NCBI GenBank assembly: GCA_900547445.1
Contig: URGJ01000026.1
Coordinates: 1 to 16,435 of the forward strand
Direction of reading: 5' to 3'
DNA: 16,435 bases
Source: an uncultured Oscillospiraceae bacterium
Lineage (GTDB): Bacteria > Bacillota > Clostridia > Oscillospirales > Acutalibacteraceae
The position numbers and the translations under genes are program-made. A model generated the notes under the pieces. It saw only the letters and a list, made by a program, of their open reading frames with translations, was not told where the DNA came from and ran no database searches. Positions 1-4,719 of this stretch are shown one piece after another. Every line of letters begins with the position of its first letter. Position 1 is the stretch's first letter.

Positions 1-72
1 CATTAGCTCAGTTGGTAGAGCACCTGACTCTTAATCAGGGTGTCCCGGGTTCGAGTCCCTGATGGTGCACCA
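1..72 (+). tRNA. tRNA-Lys (anticodon CTT), 5' end truncated by the window
   Basis: The anticodon stem CCTGA/TCAGG encloses the loop CTCTTAA, giving anticodon CTT (Lys, AAG codon). The T loop TTCGAGT and the 3' acceptor strand ATGGTGC are present, followed by discriminator A and an encoded CCA (70-72). The 5' acceptor strand should be GCACCAT; only its last three bases (CAT) are inside the window, so four bases are missing at the edge. One T-stem pair looks mismatched (C/T). First member of a tRNA/5S cluster. Confidence 0.95.
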
Positions 73-106
73 TTGTTGATTAAGCCACCGAGCTTTTTCT
101 ATATGT

Positions 107-182
107 GGCCCGTTGGTCAAGTGGCCTAAGACTCCGGCCTCTCACGCCGGCAACATGGGTTCGAATCCCGTACGGGTCACCA
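107..182 (+). tRNA. tRNA-Glu (anticodon CTC)
   Basis: The acceptor stem GGCCCGT pairs with ACGGGTC (one G-T). The anticodon stem CCGGC/GCCGG encloses CTCTCAC, giving anticodon CTC (Glu, GAG codon). The T arm carries GGTTCGAATCC, and the CCA end is encoded. It lies 34 bp after tRNA-Lys and 69 bp before the 5S gene, in the same orientation, so one precursor transcript is likely. Confidence 0.96.
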
Positions 183-251
183 TTTTTTAAATTTAATATG
201 TTATTAAACAGCCTTTCTGTTTGATATATATGTACTTTTTGGTACAGCAAA

Positions 252-367
252 GTTGGTGTTGATTGCGGCGAGGGTCCACCCGTTCCCATACCGAACACGG
301 AAGTTAAGCTCGCTTGCGCTGAAAATACTTGGCGGGAAGCTGCCCGGGAAGATAAGTAGATGCCAAC
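252..367 (+). rRNA. rrf: 5S ribosomal RNA
   Basis: The core CCCGTTCCCATACCGAACAC followed by GGAAGTTAAGCTC is the conserved loop B/C region of bacterial 5S rRNA. Helix I forms between GTTGGTG at the 5' end and TGCCAAC at the 3' end, which sets the boundaries (length about 116 nt). It is flanked by tRNA-Glu upstream and by tRNA-Asn 6 bp downstream. No 23S sequence is adjacent inside the window, so this 5S is either the distal part of an rRNA operon with tRNAs inserted before it, or a detached copy. Confidence 0.95.
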
Positions 368-373
368 ATTTTT

Positions 374-449
374 GCCTATTTAGCTCAGTCGGTAGAGCAT
401 GCGGCTGTTAACCGCAGGGTCGTAGGTTCGAGTCCTACAATAGGCGCCA
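374..449 (+). tRNA. tRNA-Asn (anticodon GTT)
   Basis: The acceptor stem GCCTATT/AATAGGC is perfect. The anticodon stem GCGG/CCGC encloses CTGTTAA, giving anticodon GTT (Asn). The T arm is GTAGG-TTCGAGT-CCTAC and CCA is encoded at the 3' end. It is the last gene of the tRNA/5S cluster, and a decayed mobile region starts about 100 bp downstream. tRNA genes are common integration sites, but no exact copy of this tRNA's 3' end was noticed elsewhere in the window. Confidence 0.96.
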
Positions 450-479
450 TAATTCCTGTTCAATAGGAAACTGGACGTG

Positions 480-505
480 AAAACCCTTGATTTTTCAAGG
501 GTTTT
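480..505 (+). terminator. Hairpin terminator of the tRNA/5S cluster
   Basis: AAAACCCTTGA (480-490) and TCAAGGGTTTT (495-505) form a perfect 11-bp stem around a TTTT loop. The A-rich 5' arm and T-rich 3' arm make it look like a bidirectional intrinsic terminator. It sits 30 bp after tRNA-Asn, where the RNA operon should end. Confidence 0.75.
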
Positions 506-561
506 CAGCGTTTTATAGAGAAAATTAGAATTGTTACTTTCAGGGCAATTTTTCATCAATA

Positions 562-604
562 TTTTCGGTATAACCGGACTTGAACCTACAACTAATACCG
601 AAAA
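562..604. other. Hairpin with a tRNA T-arm-like core (minihelix-like remnant)
   Basis: TTTTCGGTAT (562-571) and ATACCGAAAA (595-604) are perfect 10-bp inverted repeats around 23 nt. Read on the minus strand, the enclosed sequence contains GTAGGTTCAAGTCC, a tRNA T-arm signature. The T stem itself is imperfect (GTAGG against CCGGT), and no D arm or anticodon arm is present. It may be the relic of a tRNA cut by integration, or a tRNA-mimic structure. Confidence 0.45.
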
Positions 605-639
605 AGAATAAAACATCGTATTAAAAACCGAGATTTTCT

Positions 640-658
640 TTACAAAAATTATTTGTAA
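640..658. promoter_or_regulatory. Inverted repeat upstream of parB, possible operator
   Basis: TTACAAA (640-646) and TTTGTAA (652-658) form a perfect 7-bp inverted repeat with a 5-nt AT-rich centre, 48 bp before the parB start. The position suits an operator or autoregulatory site. No convincing -35/-10 pair was assigned around it. Confidence 0.35.
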
Positions 659-706
659 TGGGGATCCGGTTTTTTTCTGTGCCGGAAGCCCCGAAAGGAG
701 CTAAAA

Positions 707-1603
707 ATGGAAGAAAAAATTAACAGCGGTGTTACAAGAACTGGAGAAACTGATATAAAGCTGAATTTAATAGATAGTTTCCCTAATCACCCATACCATG
801 TATTTGATGATGAAGACATGACGGAATTGACCGCCAGCATTGAGGCTAACGGCCTGCTCAATCCCATAATTGTGCGCAGCAAAGCTGATGGTCGGTATGA
901 ATTGATTTCCGGCCACCGCAGAAAAAGGGCATATGAAATTCTAAAAATTAAAATAATTCGCGCTATTATAGTTGATGTTACCGATGATGATGCAATCATC
1001 ATGATGGTGGACAGCAACTGCCAACGTTCAAAAATACTGCCAAGCGAAAAAGCTTTCTCATATAAAATGAAATTGGAAGCTATTAAAAGGCAGGGAAAGC
1101 GCAATGATTTAACTTGTGCTCAACTTGAGCACAAGTCGAAAAAGTCCAGGGAAATTGTTGGTGAGCAAATCGGAGAAAGTGCTGCACAAGTTGCACGATA
1201 TATCCGATTAACGGAACTTATTCCTGAACTACTTGATTTTGTAGATAAAGGCAGGATGAAAATGCAGCCTGCTGTAGAACTCTCTTATTTGGACGAAGAG
1301 AGCCAAAGGGACTTGGTTGATATTATAGACGGAACAGAAGTATTCCCGTCTTTTTCACAAACCGTTAGAATGAGAAAAGCATTCAAAGACGGTAAACTTA
1401 CATATGAACTCGTGGAAAAGATTATGGCTGAGGATAAAGCAAATCAAAAGCCGAAGTATCGCTTTTCGGTCGAAAGGCTTGGTAAATATATGCCTGCCGA
1501 TTTAAATGATAAACAGGCAGAGGAATATGTCTTAAACGCACTTTCTTATTATAAAAAGCATCTTGACCGTAAAGCACGTAAGGAAATTGATAAAAAGCAA
1601 TAA
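707..1603 (+). CDS. ParB/RepB/Spo0J-family partition-type DNA-binding protein
   Basis: 298 aa. The N-terminal ParB domain runs from about residue 20 to 125. It shows the opening motif NHPYHVFDDEDMTELTASI (27-45), the GHRRKRA box (69-75), which in this family binds the nucleotide (CTP) phosphates, and the NCQRSKILPSEKA box (104-116). A helix-turn-helix region follows at about 147-195 (SREIVGEQIGES...RYIRLTELIPELLDFV). The C-terminal 60 residues are lysine-rich. The start is supported by AAAGGAG 7 nt before ATG. Family members bind a palindromic site and slide on DNA as CTP clamps; plasmid and integrative-element copies may act in maintenance or regulation. No parA partner lies next to it. It is convergent with the sigma gene. 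A perfect 25-bp palindrome lies inside the reading frame (1112-1136). ParB family is confident; the exact role is not. Confidence 0.9.
   Translation: MEEKINSGVTRTGETDIKLNLIDSFPNHPYHVFDDEDMTELTASIEANGLLNPIIVRSKADGRYELISGHRRKRAYEILKIKIIRAIIVDVTDDDAIIMMVDSNCQRSKILPSEKAFSYKMKLEAIKRQGKRNDLTCAQLEHKSKKSREIVGEQIGESAAQVARYIRLTELIPELLDFVDKGRMKMQPAVELSYLDEESQRDLVDIIDGTEVFPSFSQTVRMRKAFKDGKLTYELVEKIMAEDKANQKPKYRFSVERLGKYMPADLNDKQAEEYVLNALSYYKKHLDRKARKEIDKKQ
1112..1136. repeat. Perfect 25-bp interrupted palindrome inside parB
   Basis: ACTTGTGCTCAA (1112-1123), a single C (1124), then the exact reverse complement TTGAGCACAAGT (1125-1136). It encodes part of the linker LTCAQLEHK between the ParB domain and the HTH. 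Twelve perfect arm pairs are far more than expected by chance. It could be a parS-like binding site or a hairpin in the mRNA. Confidence 0.7.
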
Positions 1604-1610
1604 TTTAGTA

Positions 1611-1657
1611 AGCCTTTTGTTTTGGCTCGTTAGGGGAACGAGCCTGAGCAGAAGGCT
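1611..1657. terminator. Nested hairpin between convergent parB and sigma genes
   Basis: An inner stem GGCTCGTT/AACGAGCC (1624-1631/1637-1644, loop AGGGG) is enclosed by an outer stem AGCCTT/AAGGCT (1611-1616/1652-1657). It fills most of the 62-bp gap between the two convergent genes, so it probably ends transcription from both sides. There is no clean U-tract, so it may work as a roadblock or RNA-stabilising structure instead. Confidence 0.5.
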
Positions 1658-1665
1658 CTTACTCA

Positions 1666-2778
1666 TTATGGCTTAATGAAATTTTTTAATTGGCTTGACC
1701 CACTCATACCTCGAATTTTATTTAATGCCAGTGATTCTATTTGCCGGATACGTTCCATTGTAATATTCATTTCTTTACTAATTTCCTCAAGGCTATGTTT
1801 CTCCTGTCCGCAAAGACCAAAGTGCATGATAAGAATCTGTCGCTCTCGGGGAGAGAGTTTGTTAAGTATTTTATCAATTTCCTTTTTGCGTTCCTGGATG
1901 TTAATATTAATGATAGGGTCAGCAACATTTTCATCCTTAATGGTATCTAAAAGAGTACCGTTCATTTCATCGCTTACAGGGGAGTCAAGTGAGGCTATAG
2001 TGTATTCAAGTGCCCTTAAATGTTTTACCCGTGCTATTGAAAATCCGGTTAAGGTTGCAATCTCGTCATCAGACGGATATATACTATATTTATCGTAGTA
2101 TTCATCTTTTACGGATTTGATTTTCTTAAGGGCATAGCTGATATAGGTGGGTATTTTAATAAGCTTAGACTGTTCTCCGATATATGTGTATATTGCCTGC
2201 CTAATCCAGAAAACAGAATATGTAGTAAATCGAGTTCCTCGATTAGGGTTATACCTATCCACTGCTGCCATTAGACCCAAATTTGCTTGTTGCACAAGAT
2301 CAAGCAAAGGTAGGCCTGTACATATATACTTAGTTGCAATAAAATAGGCAAAGCGTAGATTGCAATTAACTAATTTCTCACGAGCTTCGGTATCGCCTTC
2401 TTGGATGCGCCGGACAAGACTTAATGTTTCCTTATGGGTGAGAACAGGGAAACCTTGAATTTCATGCAGATATTGTTGAACGGAGTCAAGGCTTTTAAAA
2501 GACTCATTATTATCTGCAAGGGTTTGAAATTCATCGGATTTGTCTTCATCACTCGATTCGATATAGTTTTCTGTCAAGCTATCAGGGAATACCACCTGTA
2601 TACCTGCGTTTTCAAATTCAAGAAATATATCTTCTTTTTCTTCTTCATTCAGCCGATAACGAGCAAACTTCTTCAGAATAGTATCTGATTGAATATAACC
2701 TTTCTTGCCGGATTGCTCCAGCAGCGCCAATAAGAGCTGAGCTTTCTCTTTGGCAAAGGCATCTTTTGCCGCCGGCAC
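1666..2778 (-). CDS. Accessory sigma-70 (RpoD-like) sigma factor
   Basis: 370 aa, an RNA polymerase specificity subunit. Region 1.1-like sequence lies at residues 25-65 (GKKGYIQSDTILKKFARYRL...). Region 1.2 starts near 98 (DSVQQYLHEIQGFPVLT). Region 2 spans about 134-205, with DLVQQANLGLMAAVDRYNPN (160-179) and FTTYSVFWIRQAI (184-196). Region 3 spans about 210-290. Region 4 spans about 305-358, with LSPRERQILIMHFGL and the recognition helix TMERIRQIESLALNKIR. The housekeeping form usually reads ATWWIRQAI where this has SVFWIRQAI, so -10 recognition may differ. The start is GTG, 6 nt after GGAGGT. It has its own TTGACA-17-TATTAT promoter and diverges from a four-gene operon. Length and full domain set argue for an intact second sigma factor carried by the element rather than the cell's RpoD. 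Confidence 0.9.
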   Translation of the reverse strand: MPAAKDAFAKEKAQLLLALLEQSGKKGYIQSDTILKKFARYRLNEEEKEDIFLEFENAGIQVVFPDSLTENYIESSDEDKSDEFQTLADNNESFKSLDSVQQYLHEIQGFPVLTHKETLSLVRRIQEGDTEAREKLVNCNLRFAYFIATKYICTGLPLLDLVQQANLGLMAAVDRYNPNRGTRFTTYSVFWIRQAIYTYIGEQSKLIKIPTYISYALKKIKSVKDEYYDKYSIYPSDDEIATLTGFSIARVKHLRALEYTIASLDSPVSDEMNGTLLDTIKDENVADPIININIQERKKEIDKILNKLSPRERQILIMHFGLCGQEKHSLEEISKEMNITMERIRQIESLALNKIRGMSGSSQLKNFIKP

Positions 2779-2810
2779 AATCTGACCTCCTTTCTATGTC
2801 AAGTGTGTAT

Positions 2811-2839
2811 ATAATATCACGAAAAAATCGAAATGTCAA
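2811..2839 (-). promoter_or_regulatory. Promoter of the sigma-70 gene
   Basis: On the minus strand, TTGACA (2834-2839) and TATTAT (2811-2816) are separated by exactly 17 bp. The -10 lies 32 bp before the GTG start. This is a standard housekeeping sigma consensus. Confidence 0.75.
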
Positions 2840-2850
2840 TATAAATAAAT

Positions 2851-2915
2851 ATAAAAGTGTAAAGATTTACATATTAAGGACAACAAATACACATTAAATG
2901 AAAAATAAAAGTGTA
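2851..2915. repeat. Repeats in the divergent sigma/operon promoter region
   Basis: The 11-bp direct repeat ATAAAAGTGTA occurs at 2851-2861 and 2905-2915, 54 bp apart. Around it lie a TGTAAA-GA-TTTACA palindrome (2858-2871) and an AATACAC/GTGTATT inverted repeat (2886-2892/2911-2917). They lie between the two divergent promoters and are plausible sites for a shared regulator. The AT-richness means some of this could be chance. Confidence 0.35.
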
Positions 2916-2933
2916 TTATTTTATAAAAAGTCC

Positions 2934-2962
2934 TTGACATACTAAGAAACAAGTGGTATACT
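2934..2962 (+). promoter_or_regulatory. Promoter of the four-gene operon
   Basis: TTGACA (2934-2939), a 17-bp spacer and TATACT (2957-2962). A near-perfect sigma-A type promoter, 42 bp before the ATG of the first gene. Confidence 0.8.
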
Positions 2963-2971
2963 TATCCTGCA

Positions 2972-2992
2972 AATGTTTTCGGAAAAAACATT
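2972..2992 (+). promoter_or_regulatory. 5'-leader hairpin just before the ribosome binding site
   Basis: AATGTTTT (2972-2979) pairs with AAAACATT (2985-2992) around a 5-nt loop, and GGAGG (2993-2997) follows immediately. It would sit at the very 5' end of the mRNA from the promoter at 2934-2962. Likely an mRNA-stabilising or translation-modulating stem. Confidence 0.4.
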
Positions 2993-3004
2993 GGAGGTGC
3001 TATC

Positions 3005-3478
3005 ATGCTTAGCGGAGCAAAACCCGTTTGCGTGGAAGTTGCACTTTATTATATGGAGAATTATCTTCTCAATGACAAGGTTGGTCGCCTTGAGAAACGG
3101 TTATTTAATTGGTGGCTTGACGAAGGATTTTTCCTGGTATCCAACTTTAAAAAGACAGATACGGGAATTAGCGGTGAGTTTATTCTGCTATTGGGCGGAT
3201 CTATTTATGATGTAGCGCGAACACTTGATGAACCACAAGAGGAAACGATAGCCATAAAGGATTCAGTGCAGAGAAAGCTTGATGAAGGTTGGGATTTGAT
3301 TCTTAAGGTCAAGCCTAATTATTATTTGGTTAAGGACACCGAAAATAACCGCAAACGTATTGAGGAACTCTTCAAAGGTCATATCCGCAGCTTTGATTTC
3401 GTTGAGTACAGAACGAAACAAGAAGGGGATATTACAATTCTCAAATCGATAATAATCAACGTACACAGAAAAAGGTGA
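3005..3478 (+). CDS. Hypothetical protein, first gene of the mobile-region operon
   Basis: 157 aa, family not recognised. No signal peptide or membrane segment is apparent. The first 60 residues are rich in aromatic residues (ALYYMENYLLND, LFNWWLDEGFFLV), and the rest alternates charged and hydrophobic stretches as in a small soluble alpha/beta protein. The C-terminus is basic (NVHRKR). The start is fixed by GGAGG 7 nt before ATG, after a strong promoter and leader hairpin. The next gene begins 4 bp after its stop, so the two are probably translated together. Its setting next to parB and an accessory sigma gene suggests an element-encoded accessory or regulatory role, but nothing in the residues shows this directly. 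Confidence 0.75.
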   Translation: MLSGAKPVCVEVALYYMENYLLNDKVGRLEKRLFNWWLDEGFFLVSNFKKTDTGISGEFILLLGGSIYDVARTLDEPQEETIAIKDSVQRKLDEGWDLILKVKPNYYLVKDTENNRKRIEELFKGHIRSFDFVEYRTKQEGDITILKSIIINVHRKR

Positions 3479-3482
3479 ATGG

Positions 3483-3929
3483 ATGAAATCACTTTCTGCA
3501 TTAATTGAACAGTATAAGAGCACACCTTCTCAGGTGCTTAAGGATGAAATTTTTAATAGAGTTATTTCTTTAGAGGATACTACCATTTTAGACCGAGCCG
3601 AATCGGATAAGGTTCTGTCTGATTGGGTTATCTTTGATTCTAATATTCGTGTAAAGAATATTGGTAATCGTAAATATAAGGTAGCCGATGTATTTTGCAT
3701 TCCCGGTGGGAGTTACGTTTGTTACGCCTATATCGTTGATTTAGAGCAGTATTCCGATGAAGAAATTAACGGATACAAGTCAAACTGTATTAACTTTGCA
3801 GACCAAGCACCGGATGAAGATAGTTTTTTTGCATTTGCTGTTGCGAAAGCACATGATGCAAGTGCCACGAATACTTCCTTTTTTGCCTCGTCCTCTGCGG
3901 AGTTGCAGAAATGGTATAATCAGCTGTAA
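3483..3929 (+). CDS. Hypothetical protein, second gene of the mobile-region operon
   Basis: 148 aa, family not recognised. It is acidic and soluble, with no membrane segment or obvious metal-binding motif. The N-terminal 40 residues look helical (SALIEQYKSTPSQVLKDEIF). The middle is strand-rich (VIFDSNIRVKNIGNRKYKVADVFCI), and the tail is Ser/Ala-rich (ASATNTSFFASSSAEL). The start lies 4 bp after the previous stop, with AAAGGTG as a modest binding site, so translational coupling is likely. AAGGAGGT for the next gene begins inside its stop codon region. Function unknown. Confidence 0.72.
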   Translation: MKSLSALIEQYKSTPSQVLKDEIFNRVISLEDTTILDRAESDKVLSDWVIFDSNIRVKNIGNRKYKVADVFCIPGGSYVCYAYIVDLEQYSDEEINGYKSNCINFADQAPDEDSFFAFAVAKAHDASATNTSFFASSSAELQKWYNQL

Positions 3930-3940
3930 GGAGGTACGCT

Positions 3941-4099
3941 ATGGCGGCAAAGGTTTATGTGTGCGATAATTGTGGATTTATGTTCATACGGACAGGAGAG
4001 TGTGAACAGTGTCCCGATTGCGGAAAAAAGACTGTGAGAGAAGCAGCGCCTGAAGAGAAAGAAGAGTTTGCTGAAAGGCAGAAGGAATATAACTGCTGA
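3941..4099 (+). CDS. 52-aa zinc-ribbon (rubredoxin-like) protein
   Basis: A very small protein with a Cys pattern of CDNC (residues 8-11) and CEQCPDC (21-27). These give CxxC knuckles about 10 residues apart, the layout of a rubredoxin-like or zinc-ribbon fold. The C-terminal half is highly charged (EEKEEFAERQKE), probably a helix. The start is strongly supported: AAGGAGGT lies 6 nt before ATG and overlaps the stop of the upstream gene. It sits third in a tightly packed operon. Small zinc ribbons of this kind often help fold or bind nucleic acid or protein partners, but the partner here is unknown. Confidence 0.8.
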   Translation: MAAKVYVCDNCGFMFIRTGECEQCPDCGKKTVREAAPEEKEEFAERQKEYNC

Positions 4100-4119
4100 T
4101 TAAGTATAGAGGAATCTAA

Positions 4120-4323
4120 ATGAGCAACCCGAAGGAAATCGAACAACTGTATGACATTGCGCATGCAATGAAAAAGGCCGGTTATGACCCGTATGAGCAA
4201 ATATATGGGTATTGGAAGACCGGTCAGATTCTCTATGTGACTCGAACAGATGGTGCGCGAAATAAAATTCAATGCATTTCAACGGACTCTATACGTGAAT
4301 TTCTCGATTTGATAAAAAAATAA
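4120..4323 (+). CDS. IreB-like (DUF965/UPF0297) small regulatory protein
   Basis: 67 aa. The stretch LYDIAHAMKKAGYDPYEQIYGYWKTGQILYVTRTDGARNKI (residues 10-50) follows the IreB/DUF965 pattern seen in Firmicutes: a helix, GYxPxxQIxGYLxSGDPxYIPRHxDARxxI, then a helix ending in EFL. The chromosomal IreB is about 80-90 aa and opens with a segment holding phosphothreonines; this copy lacks that N-terminal segment and carries W in place of the usual L in GYL. In Enterococcus, IreB is a substrate of the Ser/Thr kinase IreK and affects cephalosporin resistance. Here the gene is last in an element-borne operon, 20 bp after the zinc-ribbon gene, with GAGG before ATG. It may mimic or titrate the host protein. 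Family assignment is from remembered motif similarity. Confidence 0.7.
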   Translation: MSNPKEIEQLYDIAHAMKKAGYDPYEQIYGYWKTGQILYVTRTDGARNKIQCISTDSIREFLDLIKK

Positions 4324-4359
4324 CTTCCACGTTAATGTTTTCTTGAAAATCAAAATTAT

Positions 4360-4399
4360 CCTTCCTTAGTTTTTTTATAAAACTAAGGGAGGTTTTTTT
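4360..4399 (+). terminator. Strong hairpin with U-tract; also buries the Shine-Dalgarno of the next frame
   Basis: CCTTCCTTAGTTTT (4360-4373) pairs with AAAACTAAGGGAGG (4379-4392), 14 pairs with one G-T, followed by seven T (4393-4399). It fits an intrinsic terminator for the four-gene operon. The 3' arm ends in GGGAGG, which lies 10 nt before an ATG at 4403, so the same hairpin could act as an attenuator that hides a ribosome binding site. Confidence 0.7.
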
Positions 4400-4402
4400 A
4401 TT

Positions 4403-4582
4403 ATGGCTGAATTTTACGAAGTCGTAAATAAAATCATTGAAAACGACCTTAACGATGAACCCTCAGAGCAGGAAGAAGTCGCAGAGGAAAGAGAAGCACA
4501 GGATAGCCGAGCTTTGTGTCTAATTCTGCCTCCATTACCTGCTGGAGCACATCACCGAACATGGCTTTCATTGCCTCCATGA
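4403..4582 (+). pseudogene. N-terminal fragment of an unknown gene, cut by a transposase stub
   Basis: The frame starts MAEFYEVVNKIIENDLN and continues acidic and Glu-rich (SEQEEVAEEREAQDSR) to about 4508. There it runs into sequence that is the antisense of an IS256-type transposase fragment. The last ~23 codons up to the TGA at 4580-4582 are therefore foreign. A GGGAGG lies 10 nt before ATG, but inside a strong hairpin. The original protein is not recognised. Confidence 0.5.
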
Positions 4583-4652
4583 TTTCGGTTGTGCTCGTGA
4601 ATTTCTGCGAGTTAACATACTCCTTCATTAACTCTGCCGGTGCTTTTTCCAT
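4508..4652 (-). pseudogene. N-terminal stub of an IS256/Mutator-family transposase
   Basis: About 48 residues remain: MEKAPAELMKEYVNSQKFTS, then TTEIMEAMKAMFGDVLQQVM and EAELDTKLGY. The last part matches the IS256-family opening, typically KDIxxALKxxFxDxLQxxLEAELDEELGY. After this Y the frame reads unrelated residues (PVLLFPLRLLPALRVHR), so the junction lies at about 4508. Family members are around 400 aa with a DDE domain, all of which is missing. No terminal inverted repeat of the original element was identified. Confidence 0.75.
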
Positions 4653-4662
4653 TACTGCTCTT

Positions 4663-4708
4663 CCTTTCAGATTTTGAATTTTTTATATCTTAATTCTTAT
4701 CTGAAAGG
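4663..4708. repeat. Inverted repeat between the IS256 stub and the IS110 gene
   Basis: CCTTTCAGAT (4663-4672) and ATCTGAAAGG (4699-4708) are perfect 10-bp arms around 26 AT-rich nt. It lies between the IS256 stub start and the IS110 stop codon. It may be a terminator for IS110 transcription, or mark the junction where the two insertion sequences meet. Confidence 0.45.
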
Positions 4709-4719
4709 CTTTCTCTTAT

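Noticed and set aside
80..298. Minus-strand open frame across tRNA-Glu and the 5S gene (GIRTHVAGVRGRSLRPL)
   Set aside because: This peptide type is the well-known false translation of tRNA genes read backwards.
374..449. Exact attL/attR pair from the tRNA-Asn 3' end
   Set aside because: No second copy of the tRNA-Asn 3' sequence was found in the window, so precise integration at this tRNA is not shown.
380..616. Minus-strand open frame ending in CRTRTYDPAVNSRMLYRLS
   Set aside because: It is the reverse reading of tRNA-Asn and the terminator, not a gene.
787..1104. Minus-strand frame inside parB
   Set aside because: Shadow of the ParB reading frame, without ribosome binding site or family features.
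2645..2839. Minus-strand frame across the sigma gene start
   Set aside because: Overlaps the sigma promoter and binding site in another frame; the GTG start at 2778 explains the region.
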